A stretch of 64,000 nt of DNA. It comes from Neurospora tetrasperma FGSC 2508 (Eukaryota; Ascomycota; Sordariomycetes; Sordariales; Sordariaceae). Location of the stretch: assembly GCF_000213175.1 (NCBI RefSeq), contig NW_009799179.1, positions 7,425,981 through 7,489,980 of the forward strand, read 5' to 3'. Shown one piece after another: positions 46,009 through 57,661 of this stretch (its first letter is position 1; each line of letters opens with the position of its first letter). Made by a program: the position numbers and the translations under genes. The notes below the pieces were generated by a model, which saw only the letters and a program-made list of their open reading frames with translations, did no database searches and had not been told where the DNA came from.

Positions 46009-49000
46009 TGAGGATGGTTCCGATGATTGGATGACGGTGATCAGAGAGGTTGACCATTACAAACACTAGTGCAGTAATGCTGGGACCATCCAAATCGTTC
46101 ATTGCAACATGGAACGAAAAGACATCTTAACAATGTGCTTTTCAATTTATCAACAGATATTGAGGCAGAGATGTATCGTGATGTGCACTCCGCATTCTGG
46201 ATAATGCAATGTTCACAAATCTTTCTTTAGATTGGCAAATTGGGCACCCAACGGATCTTCGAGCATTTGGAAGTGCCGCATAATTGTTGCATAGTATCAC
46301 CGCGGTCAAAACATGACCGTTCATCTCAGAAATCATTCACGGGAATCTAGTAATCAATGAGGTTCGAGACAAATCTCTTGACAAGAAGTTGGATATTGAT
46401 TGTTTGAAATTGAGAGGTGAAAAGATTTCCGTCTTGGGAAGGGACGATGGTTGTTAGATCTTCGCTCCTGCTGCCAGACACAGACATCATAACTCTACAC
46501 GTCGGACCAGAGCAGGCGCGAGGACCGCCCGCATCAATAGAAGGTGCAAAAAGAGAACTGAGGAGTCGAAGAAGGTCGAAGATTTAACTGATAAAACGAC
46601 GTCGACTCCTGCCTTTCCCATCTTCATCCTCCTCACCATGACCACTACCTCTACCGCCATCATCAAGAACACCTACAGAAACGGCGACGGCCATCGAATT
46701 TTCAGGTGCTGTACGGCCGCATCCCCATACCTTTTGACGGTCTCAATTCCACCCTTGAAATGATGTAGGTTCGGCTCGATTGACACGGAAAAAGCAACGG
46801 CCAGAGACAACGACAGCGTCGGCCAGACAGTCGCTGTGCGACCACTCCCGCTTCTTCTTTGTTCTTTGTAAGTCGGCAATGGCGCTTTTTGTTGCAGCTT
46901 CGTCAAATCTACCTCCATGATAGGTGTCATCAGGAGCCATCCATTATATTGCAAGGGCCTTTCGTCGTACCATGAGGCCATCTGGACGATGGAGCGTCAA
47001 GTGTCGTCCTGAACCCAGCCCGGTCAGTGAAACTGCCAAGCTGCTGCTCATCTGCCCCTTGACGAGGACGACGCGCAATCATGGCTCAAACAGCAATGAT
47101 CGGTTTGAATAGGATTTGCCCGAATTTTGTCATTGGTATTCCCCTCAAAATTGCTCCATCGGCTGATAGATGCTGGCTCGTACAGGTATGCATAATCCAT
47201 CCCATCAAGGCCCGCTGGTCTCCGCGTATCCAGATCCTCAACAAGGCGGTGATGTGAGCCACTTACGCTCTGGAGGCGGAAAGTCGAAGTAATTGTTTGG
47301 TCTTTGTATTGGGCCGGGAAAAAAAGGACGTCAACGGCACAACCAACACGAACAGAGTTCTTGATGGGGCAAGTAGTGTTCGGTCCCATTGAAGAACAAC
47401 TAACTGGTACGTACGTACCTTGTTGTTGTCAATATCGTAGTTCGCTTCCCAACAGTAATGAAATAATAAATGCCTTCATTGTAATAGGTAAGCCGTGGCC
47501 GCCTACTCGTAGCCCCCGGCTCCCCGGTTTAGTGTTTGCGGAGACGGAACAATTCCGATACAGCCACCGCCTTTACACGTCAACGCGGGTTCTCGTTGCG
47601 TTTGCTGACGCGTCTTCCATAGTGTTCTAGTTCTTTTACAGGGGCCCTTGAATTCCGCGTAACCTTTAGAGCAGAGGTGACTTTCGTGAAGATTAGCAAT
47701 CTCTGCTGTCTGACTCGTCAACCATTCTTTTTGGAGTTGACCTTGAGGTTCACAGTCGTCCGTCATCATTTTTTCCACTCTCCAACCCCAACTGTCAAGA
47801 AAAGAACCAGGATTCCAAAATAAGTAGCGGCAATGGAACGTTGATTGCTTTGGCCACCAACTTACTCGACTGCAGTTGGCAATCTTTGCCAGTCATGTGA
47901 ATACATAACACCTTCCAGAAACACCCTTTTCCTTCTGACCATAGTTCTTGGCGTTACATTCAGAGAATATTTAGGCAGGTCCATCGAATTTATGACGGGG
48001 CAATGACGGGAGGTAAGCACCTAATCGTGTAAACTCTCCTTTTATCCGCACTTGTATCCGCCTACCTACCTCTAGGCTTCTCTGCATGATCTGTAATTCT
48101 CTCTTCGTGACTGGCGCATGAGCTGATACAACCCAACGCGGCTCTTGGCTCCTCCCCTGAATTCCTCATCGGTGTGCGATGTAAGCTGTGGGGGTTCCTC
48201 CGCGCACTGCACAAGTGTTGAACCAGGTTTCCCTCCTTTCTTGGCAGTCTGGTAGGTAAGTGCCGCAGCAAAATGTTGCACCAGGGGAACTTGCCAAGAG
48301 CTATATCACCTCCTGGCCTTCCTGATGCGGTAGGCACTTCACTCAAGAAACTTGAGATAATGCAGTAGAGCGCAGCGTAACAGAACCCGGTCTCTCCCGT
48401 CCTGATAGTAGGTCTTGATATGATGTTGTCTCTTAGGATCAGCTGTTGCTATGCAAATGGAAAGCAGAACAGAACCGGGACAGACATCTGGGCCGTTCTT
48501 CAGATCTCTGAAGTGAAGGGGTCGGGTGTCATGGCCAAAAATCCATTCTTCATGAAGCTCAGCTCTCGCTACTTCCCACCCCGGACCGCCACTACCGACC
48601 AGTTGACGTACGTACTCCTTTCGCTTCTACCGCCTCCAACTCCCCTCCACGAGTGTCTCGCTAACGATGATTGACAGCAATGCCCAGACGAAAAACGCGC
48701 GTCAAACAAGATGGTTGAGCTAGGCTGACTAGGGTAAGGTATCATGGGCGTTTGCAAATCTCTCTGCAGCAGCTTTCTCCGTCTTCCCTTTCATCCCCAT
48801 TCATCCCACGGCTCTCCCGTCTTGGCAGGCTGTCGAGAGGCATGGAGCCACAGAGGTAGACGTGTGATGTTCTTGTTTTCACCAAGCTTCCATCTTGGTC
48901 TTAACCCACTTGCGTATGGAGAAATTCGAACGCGTACTGTCTGCTGCAGTGTCTAGCCTATCCTTGAGGGGTGTTGATAGAACGATGAGAGTCGAATCGA

Positions 49001-50218
49001 AGAAAACCAGCTTCTGTGTTCAACCAGCTTCCGCAGAGCCCCAAGTGGACCAGGGCTGTTTCTTCCTCATTGGCAAAATACACAAATACAGCTGATGCCA
49101 TTGGTTGAGCTTTTGCCATGGAATTGAACCCCTTGTCTTGTTTCCATATGAACGCGTTATGTATGGGCGGTGCAACTTCGGGTTCCTTCTGTTTCACCCC
49201 CACAACCCGAACATCCCTAACTCGGAAGCAGCCCTAACTCTTCTTGCAGATCTCCTCAAGCAACTAGCAAGGGGCCTGTCCAGGGGGGAAGTGGACTCTG
49301 TGGAGCCGGGATGACGAATCCTCCCCAGACACATGACAACTCCGGCAACTCCATTAGAGAATTGAGAGGGCCAAGCATTGAACGGGGATGGGTGCAAGCC
49401 TAGCCACCAACCACCTCAGCTATTTGTGCATCGAGTGTTTCTTGTTTTCGTCATCACGGCCTGTCTGTGCGGTAACAGAATATAGCACCTCAATCTATCA
49501 TTGTCCAGGGTGCATAATATCAAGCTGCGTTAGGAGGTTCGCCATAGAGCACCTGCTATGAAAGAGGTACCGAGCGGATCACGCTCGGCTTGAGTCCAAC
49601 AACTTCAGGTACAAGCGAGCCCAAGGCCAGCCATATATTCCCTCCTTTCGAATCTGGGCTATCTTGACCAGAGCTCCGTGGGTGACGAATTCGGGAGACT
49701 CCTTCACAGTGTCCACGCAAACCCACGTGTTAATGGTTTCATCGAAGGCATCGTTGCAACATGGATGGAGTCGGAGCAAGCAATTAACTTGATATATTGA
49801 TCTCCGCCAATTGGTCTTCCAGGAAAACGAATGGATGGCATTGCTGCCCTTCCCTCCCAGACCACCCCTGGTCAAAACCCAAAGAAAGTTTCTCCGAACC
49901 TTGTTCCCCTACAGCTGCACTCGTCACCACAGGGTTGTCTCGAAAGAGAAGGCCCTATACCGTAGCACACTCCGACGAGAACGCCATGGGTGTATGATGC
50001 TTGGCATGTGAGAGGAGGCTCAAGCTTCCCAGTTCTGGCCGTGAACCTTGCGGTCTGGACGGATGGTTGGATATGCTCCACGAGGCTCCTTCGATTATAT
50101 ATATCAGACGATCTTCCCGCACTGAGGAGATATAATCTTTTGTTCATCATCAACAACAACACCGACAACAACAACAACGACCTCCACATCTTGTCTTTTC
50201 TGAACTCAAACCATCAAG
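46009..50218. other. Gene-poor region, second part
   Basis: No convincing gene. The best candidates are a minus-strand stretch at 46673-47389 with plausible splice sites (donor gtaagt near 47269, acceptor before an ATG near 46981) and a 98-codon frame at 49579-49875. Neither resembles a family I know. A TATA-like ttatatatatcag near 50095, 120 bp before the dioxygenase start, is probably that gene's core promoter. Confidence 0.45.
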
Positions 50219-51561
50219 ATGCATCTCTCCTCGCTTCTCCTCGGAGCCATCGCCGCTACCGCCGTCACGGCCCACCCTGGCCATGACATCCGTGCCGAGC
50301 ACGCTGAGCGTCAGGCCATCCTCGACCTTGTTGGCCGCAGCGACTACGGCCGTTGCGCTGACAAGCTCAAGGCCCGTGGCGTTGAGGCTCGCGCCATCGC
50401 TAGACGCGAGGAGCTCGCCAAGAAGATAATGAAGAAGAGGAACCTCGAGGGTAAGTCCTGCCATATCAATGCCTCAAGGCTGGATGAACCGTCTTGAAAC
50501 CGACTGACACCGCTTCCCTCAGCCCGCTCCATTTATGCCCGTGGCACCCACCAGTCCAACGCCACTTACACTCTTCAGACTCCCGCCTCCGAGATCTTCG
50601 CTAGCACCGACTTCTGCTTCCTCAGCCCTGAGGTCACTGAAGGCCCCTACTACGTCGCTGGCGAGTATATCCGCGAGGACATCACCGAGGACCAGGCCGG
50701 TGTCGATCTTGCCCTCGACCTCCAGGTCTACGATGTCGAGACCTGCGAGCCCGTTCCCAACGTCTACCTTGAGATCTGGCGTACGTTTTCTTTTTCTTTC
50801 TCGCCACTTCCCGCCATCATTCCCCAGTGTTTGTTTCCACCTTTGGTAGACCCATCAAACTAACTCTCCATGTTCCAGACTGCAACAGCACTGGCGTCTA
50901 CTCCGGCGTCTCTGCCAACGGCAACGGCAACGGCGACGCCGCCAACCTTAACGCCACATTCCTGCGTGGTCTCCAGCAGACCGACGCCGACGGCATCGCC
51001 CAATTCGAGACCTTGTTCCCCGGCCACTACACCAGCCGCGCCACCCACATCCACGTCATGGTGCACGTCGACCCGACCGTCTTCCCCAACAACACGATCC
51101 GGTCTACCACGGCCTCGCACGTCGGCCAGATCTACTTCGACCAGGACCTCATCACCGAAGTCGAGGCCGAGCCCGTCTACAACACCAACACTCAGAGCCT
51201 CACCCTCAACTCCGATGACATGCTCCTTCAGCAAGGCTCGAAGGTCGGCGACCCCATCGTCAACTACGTCTACCTCGGCTCTACCGTCTCTGAGGGTCTG
51301 CTCGGCTGGATCGGCTTCGGTATCAACACCACGCTTTCCAAGGACGTCACTGCTGCTGCTACCTTCTACGAGAGCGGCGGCGTTGCGAACTCCAACGGTG
51401 GCGGTGCTGGTGGCCCTGGTGGCGGCGCTGGTGGTCCTCCTAGTGGATTCCCTAGCGGTGGATTCCCTACCGGCGTTCGCCCTACCGGCGTTCGCCCTAC
51501 TAACGCGTCTTCTTCGGCCGCTGCCACCGTTGCCCCGGCTTGCAACGCTAAGAAGAACTAA
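50219..51561 (+). CDS. Secreted intradiol ring-cleavage dioxygenase
   Basis: Extracellular non-haem Fe(III) dioxygenase that opens catechol-type rings from lignin or plant phenolics. Exons 50219-50450, 50523-50780 and 50879-51561 give 390 aa. The signal peptide is MHLSSLLLGAIAATAVTAHPG. The N-terminal ~100 residues are a basic helical region. The dioxygenase domain starts with FCFLSPEVTEGPYYVAGEYIRED (Tyr ligand), then VYLEIWHCNSTGVYSG, and FPGHYTSRATHIHVMVH with the Tyr and two His ligands. The C-terminus is a Gly/Pro repeat (GGPGGGAGGPP, and FPTGVRPTGVRPT) ending PACNAKKN, perhaps a wall-associated or flexible tail. After the stop codon the 3' flank repeats part of the tail sequence (cttgcaacgc.aag). 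Confidence 0.92.
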
Positions 51562-52394
51562 CCTGCGTTTTCTGACCCAGCTTGCAACGCCAAGGCTCCC
51601 GCCAAGAAGAAGCAAGCTTGATACCAGGCTTAGTTGGGCTCAAGGTTCTGATGATCAGTTAGGTCAGATACCTAGAGTAGGGTGTGCGTATGACGGAATA
51701 TGATGAAGATGGTGTGGTAATGGATGGGACACTCGTTTTAGTTGGATAAGAATCGGATGTGTGTAAAAAATCTATAGACACACTTAGTTAGCCTAAGCCC
51801 AGCATATCTGCTTGAGCGTTATTCGTACCATGGTCAAAAAAAGTGTCGTCTGTTTGATTCATTTGGATGCCCTGAAATCATTGGCGGACCGAAGGCCGCA
51901 AGTTAGTTCCTGAGGATGTGCTGTTAAAAGGGCAGCAAGTGGAGAGAACATACCGGCAGTCTTGGGAGCCTATATTAAAGGTTGCTGTTTCAGATGCTTC
52001 TCGTTAGTCATCGCTGATCGAACTCTGGTTTCGCACCTTGCTTACTCACGACACTGGGACAGAAGCCCAGTTCTGGTTGAATGTGTCGTATCACAATTAT
52101 GGTATTTATATACAAAGTGCTGAACCAATCAGAACATGCTCGTACATCACCAACGCTTCCATGCCTGCTTACACTGATATTGCCCTGGCAACAAAGTTTA
52201 CTAAGCACCCACTATTCAGACTGGTTCTTTGTTGACATCCAAACGCGCCGAACCAAGCTTCTGGGTGGTTATGAATGAAAAAAATTCCGAAACCCAAAAT
52301 CGTGGACGGTATATGACTTGGTAACCAGTGACCAACACCGTTATCTCCGCCATGTATGACCGGCTATCGCCCTTCCCAGAAACGTTGAAGCCTA
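51562..52394. other. Convergent 3' intergenic region
   Basis: Between the dioxygenase and PEX16 3' ends. Nothing recognisable except the short repeat of the dioxygenase tail at 51580-51600. Confidence 0.55.
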
Positions 52395-53632
52395 CTACGG
52401 GCTGGTGCTGAAATGATAATTCTCCCAGAGGTACTCATAATCCTCCAAAATGCCTCCAATCAAGCTCGGCATCCGTCTCCTCACGCCCTCCACCATCGAC
52501 TTTGTAATATTCTCGTAGAACGCCCCGCGCATCATCCACCACCCCAAGGCCCAGCCTCTACGGCTCCATTCCTCCCGTTCGAGCGGCGTCGTCCGTAGGC
52601 TGCGATCTCGCAGCTGCCGAGCGACCAACTCTATCGCCAACCCAAGCACCCACGGAGCCCAGGCCTTGCGCTTATTCTTGCTGCGAGCCATGGCCACTGC
52701 AAATGCCAATGGTGACAGAATATGCAGGATCTCAGCAACCTGCGCCGATCCTTGTAACTGGTTGACCAGTTTTGCCGCCGGCTTGATGTCGTCGGCTGTT
52801 AGCACCCGCGAAAGGAGGTAGCTGCTGATGTCGCCGGGCGAAGGTAATGTCGGCAGCGACATGCCGGTGCGGGGCATGGTCCATTCTCCATCCGGTGACG
52901 ACTGCTGTGGCGACCCTGATGCGCTGGCGTATCCGCTGTCGTCCCCCTGGAAGGCGGATTCCTCGTCGGTCGGCGCTTCGGGCAGAGGCTCTCGCTCGGG
53001 CAGAACCGGGGTAATCAGTGGCCGTGACTTTGTTATCCTCAGCAGAAGAAGCTTGCAAAAGGCCTTGATGGCTTCTATTATGATGACGGCGCGCCACCGC
53101 ATGCGCTCGCCGCGGCGCTTGGCCGCCATCTCGATTAAAAGCTCGACATAGTTGACGATCTGCAGAAGATAGGCTACGCGCCGGTAGAGGGGACTCTTGA
53201 GGAACCAAAAGCGGATGTATCGTTTATGCGGAGAGGGCGCGTTTGCGAGTGATGGCTGAGATAGCTTGGAGGATGCACGGAATAGCAGGGTATCATGGTA
53301 GAGAGAAAGGAGCTGGACGCCGCTGTGGATGGACTCGGAGGCAATCTCGGCATCCCGAAAACGGCCTGTAGATGATGTTAGGAAGCGGTAAGCGATGATG
53401 CGGCGCGATGATTGCACAAACCAGGTATGATGTATGTTAAGGAACGTAGGGTCGATTCTATCTGTGAGACCTGATGATTGTTCTTGGTGATGAAGTTGCC
53501 GTACGCGCCCAGCCAATTTGTCGACATGGTGCTCTTGACATCTGTGCTAGTAGTCGATCGCTTCGTTGCTGACATGGATTGGATGATGGGATTTGGACCC
53601 TTGAACCTAGGGACGTCGGCGGCTGTCGACAT
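52395..53632 (-). CDS. pex16: Peroxisomal membrane protein PEX16
   Basis: Peroxin for insertion of membrane proteins and peroxisome formation from the ER. Exons 53422-53632 and 52395-53365 give 393 aa with one phase-1 intron. Landmarks: WLGAYGNFITKNNHQVSQIESTLRSLTYIIPGRF near the N-terminus, the characteristic PEX16 opening; FWFLKSPLYRRVAYLLQIVNYVELLIEMAAKRRG; a variable acidic loop; and the C-terminal conserved region (WALGWWMMRGAFYENITKSMVEGV, LIGGILEDYEYLWENYHFSTSP). The ATG at 53632 adds about 35 residues before the family start; an internal ATG at 53527 (MSTNWLGAYGNF) is an alternative. Its promoter runs into the second assembly gap. The window also holds a peroxisomal alcohol oxidase at 58.9-61.5 kb. 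Confidence 0.92.
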
Positions 53633-53811
53633 TGAGGATCTTGAACTGTCCTTTTTCGGATGATGATCTCGAGATTAGGGGCGCGACATTGACCGAGAGC
53701 CGGAACCGGGATGAAACGTCGTCAATTATCGTGTCGCAATCAATCCTGAACTTGATATCGGGAAGACTAGAGTCGAGCTTCCGCGGAGAGGGTGGGAGGG
53801 GGGGGGGGGGG

Positions 53812-54707
53812 NNNNNNNNNNNNNNNNNNNNNNNNNNNNNNNNNNNNNNNNNNNNNNNNNNNNNNNNNNNNNNNNNNNNNNNNNNNNNNNNNNNNNNNNN
53901 NNNNNNNNNNNNNNNNNNNNNNNNNNNNNNNNNNNNNNNNNNNNNNNNNNNNNNNNNNNNNNNNNNNNNNNNNNNNNNNNNNNNNNNNNNNNNNNNNNNN
54001 NNNNNNNNNNNNNNNNNNNNNNNNNNNNNNNNNNNNNNNNNNNNNNNNNNNNNNNNNNNNNNNNNNNNNNNNNNNNNNNNNNNNNNNNNNNNNNNNNNNN
54101 NNNNNNNNNNNNNNNNNNNNNNNNNNNNNNNNNNNNNNNNNNNNNNNNNNNNNNNNNNNNNNNNNNNNNNNNNNNNNNNNNNNNNNNNNNNNNNNNNNNN
54201 NNNNNNNNNNNNNNNNNNNNNNNNNNNNNNNNNNNNNNNNNNNNNNNNNNNNNNNNNNNNNNNNNNNNNNNNNNNNNNNNNNNNNNNNNNNNNNNNNNNN
54301 NNNNNNNNNNNNNNNNNNNNNNNNNNNNNNNNNNNNNNNNNNNNNNNNNNNNNNNNNNNNNNNNNNNNNNNNNNNNNNNNNNNNNNNNNNNNNNNNNNNN
54401 NNNNNNNNNNNNNNNNNNNNNNNNNNNNNNNNNNNNNNNNNNNNNNNNNNNNNNNNNNNNNNNNNNNNNNNNNNNNNNNNNNNNNNNNNNNNNNNNNNNN
54501 NNNNNNNNNNNNNNNNNNNNNNNNNNNNNNNNNNNNNNNNNNNNNNNNNNNNNNNNNNNNNNNNNNNNNNNNNNNNNNNNNNNNNNNNNNNNNNNNNNNN
54601 NNNNNNNNNNNNNNNNNNNNNNNNNNNNNNNNNNNNNNNNNNNNNNNNNNNNNNNNNNNNNNNNNNNNNNNNNNNNNNNNNNNNNNNNNNNNNNNNNNNN
54701 NNNNNNN
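53812..54707. other. Assembly gap after a poly-G run
   Basis: 896 unknown bases directly after a long G-run (53798-53811), which probably stopped sequencing or assembly. It lies in the region upstream of PEX16 and may hide another short gene. Confidence 0.99.
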
Positions 54708-55429
54708 GGATGTGAGCTAGTAGGATGGATAGTCGGGGAGGTCCGATTATGGTGCGATCATGAAGTCGCGAGACTGGTATGACGATATCGCAACCTCGGG
54801 GTATGCGACAGACGACTTGAATGGATGGATGGATGGGATGCCCTGGACGGATTGAAGATGGAGACGGCGGACAAAAACTGGCGGTAGAGTCAAGGCCTAG
54901 GTATCAGTCGGTTGCAGAACAGTTCTCGATCCGGGGAAGTTCGTCAAAGGGAAAACCAAGTGAACGGTCGGTGCGGTACCAGGTTCAGGTCGCCAGGAGG
55001 TGATGGTGGATAAACCGTGGATCTGCTGTTACATAGAGGTAGGCATGGGCCTCGGCTCCTCCTGGATGCTGCAGGAAGGGCGCCGAGGAGATTGTGGAAA
55101 GTGCTGTGGCGCCTCAGGCAGCAAGGGCCACAGGGCTGCTCAGGGGGTCGAGCGGGTTCTTCCGGGGCGGTAATGTGGGGGGACAAAGCTGGGGTGCAGC
55201 TGCCGTTCGACTTCAGGGGCACTGTACCCTGCCTGCCCGTGAACCACATCAAGCCTCAACCTTGCGCTGTGTGATGAGACAGTGCCCTCATGTCGCTCCC
55301 GGTAAATCTCTTGCGAGTAAGAAAAAGCGACACGTATATTCCGCCCAACAGCATAAAGATCCAGTCCCAAGCTCCATCTATTGTCTTCCACTTTCGAAAG
55401 CTTGTTTTTCATCGTTTCAAGAGCGAACC

Positions 55430-56215
55430 ATGCCGTGGAAGGTGACCGAGCCCACTACAATATAAATTTGCCTTGAGATTTTGACTGACGGAAACCAACA
55501 GCACAAGACAGCCGAGACCAGGCAGCGGGTACGCGAAAACCAGCGGCGGTCTCGGGCCCGCCGGGAAGAGCTCATGCGTGACTTGCAGCGGCGCTTGGAT
55601 GAGCAGGAGCAGCTCGGTGTCCAGGCCACGTTCGAAATGCAGCAAGCAGCCCGTCAAGTGGCGCACGAGAACAAGAGACTACGTGCCTTGCTATCTCAGA
55701 AAGGGGTCTCCGATGCTGAAGTGGAGGAGTTCTTAGGTCGTGGAGATCCGGATCTCATCGACAATCAGCTGGTTCAGAATCGCCTCCTGACAAGGGCTAG
55801 TACAGCTTCGAGCACTCCTCACGTGTCCTCTGTCATGGCGTTGCTGAACGCGGAGCAACCCAAGACACCTGCACGCAGCTGTAATCTGGAATCTTCATGC
55901 GAAAACCCGCCACGCAGAACGGAGGAGAACTCGCGTCTTCTCGAATCGATCGGCCCGCCGCACGAAGATGACACACCAACAGTTCTGGAAGATTGGCCAT
56001 GTTCTAGCGAAACATCCCCGTCGCATCTACCCGATCCAGATGTCCGCTATAACTCGGGCATGGAGACGTCCTGCGACGTCGCGGCTACGATCCTCGCCAA
56101 CATGCATGGTCACGCAGATACCAGTCGTATACGAGTAGTTCTCGGTTGTACCGGCCCGAGCGACTGTATCGTCAAGAATACGAGAGTGTTTGACCTCTTG
56201 GACGAAGCGGCATAA
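55430..56215 (+). CDS. bZIP transcription factor beside an arsenite exporter (Yap8-like by context)
   Basis: Exons 55430-55441 (12 nt, MPWK) and 55502-56215 give 241 aa. The basic region is RQRVRENQRRSRARREEL (N-x7-R type: NQRRSRARR), followed by a leucine-rich heptad segment (LQRRLDEQEQLG...ENKRLRALL). The C-terminal half has many cysteines: SCNLESSC, WPCSS, TSCDVA, LGCTGPSDC. Convergent with the Acr3 gene, 183 bp apart. In yeast the bZIP Yap8/Arr1 binds As(III) through cysteines and activates ACR3, so a like role is inferred from context and cysteine content. Sequence similarity to Yap8 outside the bZIP was not judged. The tiny first exon was chosen because no ATG exists in the second exon upstream of the basic region. 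Confidence 0.8.
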
Positions 56216-56398
56216 TTCTTTCCGCCATTATAATCTGCCTTCTCTATGTTATCATACATTGCTAATATCCTCGCAGTGTCTTGCCCTCAAAAATACAATC
56301 CTTTGATAATGGCATCCATATTACTCCCTACAGCGCTCTTTTTTGCACACGGGAAAAGAAACACATGGATGTCCATCTTGTGCTTTCTTACACCGAAC

Positions 56399-57661
56399 TC
56401 AGTTCTTCCACGCCCACCGGTTGCCAGCCCACCGCACGGCGTAAACCAAACCGATCAATACCGGCACCTCAATCAACGGCCCGACGGTTGCCGCCAGCGC
56501 CTGATCGCTGTTAGCTCCGAACGTTGCCACGGCGACGGCGATGGCGAGCTCAAAGTTGTTACTCGCAGCTGTGAAGCTCTGCGTCGCAGCGAGTGCGTAG
56601 CCCATGCCCATACGGTACGTCACGTACAACGTCACGCTGAAGATAAGTATGAAATACACGAACAGCGGCGCGGCCACGCGCAGCACCGACACAATCTGAT
56701 GGACCACAGCGTGGCCTTGGCTGGCAAAGAGTACCAGGATAGTGTACAGCAGACCGATTAAAGACCAAGGGCCCGCGAAGCGCAGGAAGACCTTCTCGAA
56801 CCATACGGGACCAGCGAGCCAGCGGAGGGTAAAACGGCTAAGGATGGCGGCACCGAGGGGGATCCCGAGAAAAACTCCGACGCTTGTAGCGACAACCTCG
56901 TACGAGACGTCCCGCACGCCGGATTCGCCGCTAATAACGCGAATAAAAAAGACAGCCAGCGGAGCAAAGAGAACCATCTGGAGGATGGAGTTGATGGCAA
57001 CTAAGATGGCGCAGTACTCGTTATCGCCACCGGCGAGGCCGGTCCAGATGAGCACCATGGCAATGCACCTGCCAAGGCCGACGAGGATGAGGCCGACACG
57101 CAGTTCTTCCTTGTCAGGTAGGAATGCCCATGATAATGCGAGCTGTCACCGGGCAAAGTTAGTCTTGGAATGACGTTCATACGTAAGGCGAAATTATCGG
57201 CAAGAAATGCTTACCATCATGAAAGGCGCAACGATCCAATTCACAAGGATGCTGAACCCGATCTGCTTCCAGAGGTCGCGGTGGGAGAAAAGCTCGTGCA
57301 GAGACTCGTATCGCACTTTGCAGAGGATAGGATACATCATCACCAGGAGTCCAATGGCAATCGGGATGGATACACCAACAAATGTCCCCTTTTGCAGTGC
57401 CGGGCCGACATTGTCGACAAAGTTTCCTAGCAGGACGCCGACGGCCATTGCCAGGAAAATCCACACGGCCAAAAACCGATCGAGAAGGCCAAGGGACTTG
57501 AAAGCCGAAACCTTCTTTTGCCTATCGTCGACTGTCTCTCTTGATGGCTGCTTCTCGACGTCTTGGGGTTGGGCATCTTTCGCGGGTATAGTAGGACTTT
57601 CACTATTGGAACCTATCTCGGCCGTGCTGCTCGCATCTGGGATCACGGTTTTCGTGTTCAT
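56399..57661 (-). CDS. acr3: Arsenite exporter Acr3
   Basis: Plasma-membrane As(III)/Sb(III) efflux carrier of the BART superfamily. Exons 57215-57661 and 56399-57142 give 396 aa, with phase 0. N-terminal ~55 residues are hydrophilic. Ten membrane segments follow, starting FLAVWIFLAMAVGVLLG. Signature regions: IGLLVMMYPILCKVRYE; GRCIAMVLIWTGLAGGD with the Cys known to be essential in Acr3; TQSFTAASNNFELAIAVAVATFG; and GPLIEVPVLIGLVYAVRW. Length matches yeast Acr3 (404 aa). Found tail to tail with a Cys-rich bZIP gene, a compact resistance pair. Confidence 0.94.

Noticed and set aside
46673-47389. Possible spliced hypothetical gene
   Set aside because: Splice sites are plausible but the peptide matches nothing known and has no comparative support; mentioned only as a candidate.
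50860-51615. 251-codon minus-strand and 277-codon plus-strand frames over the dioxygenase
   Set aside because: Antisense and alternative-frame shadows caused by strong third-position GC bias of the real gene.
53632-54720. 362-codon frame through the second gap
   Set aside because: Almost entirely unknown bases; the visible ends have no family features and overlap the PEX16 start.
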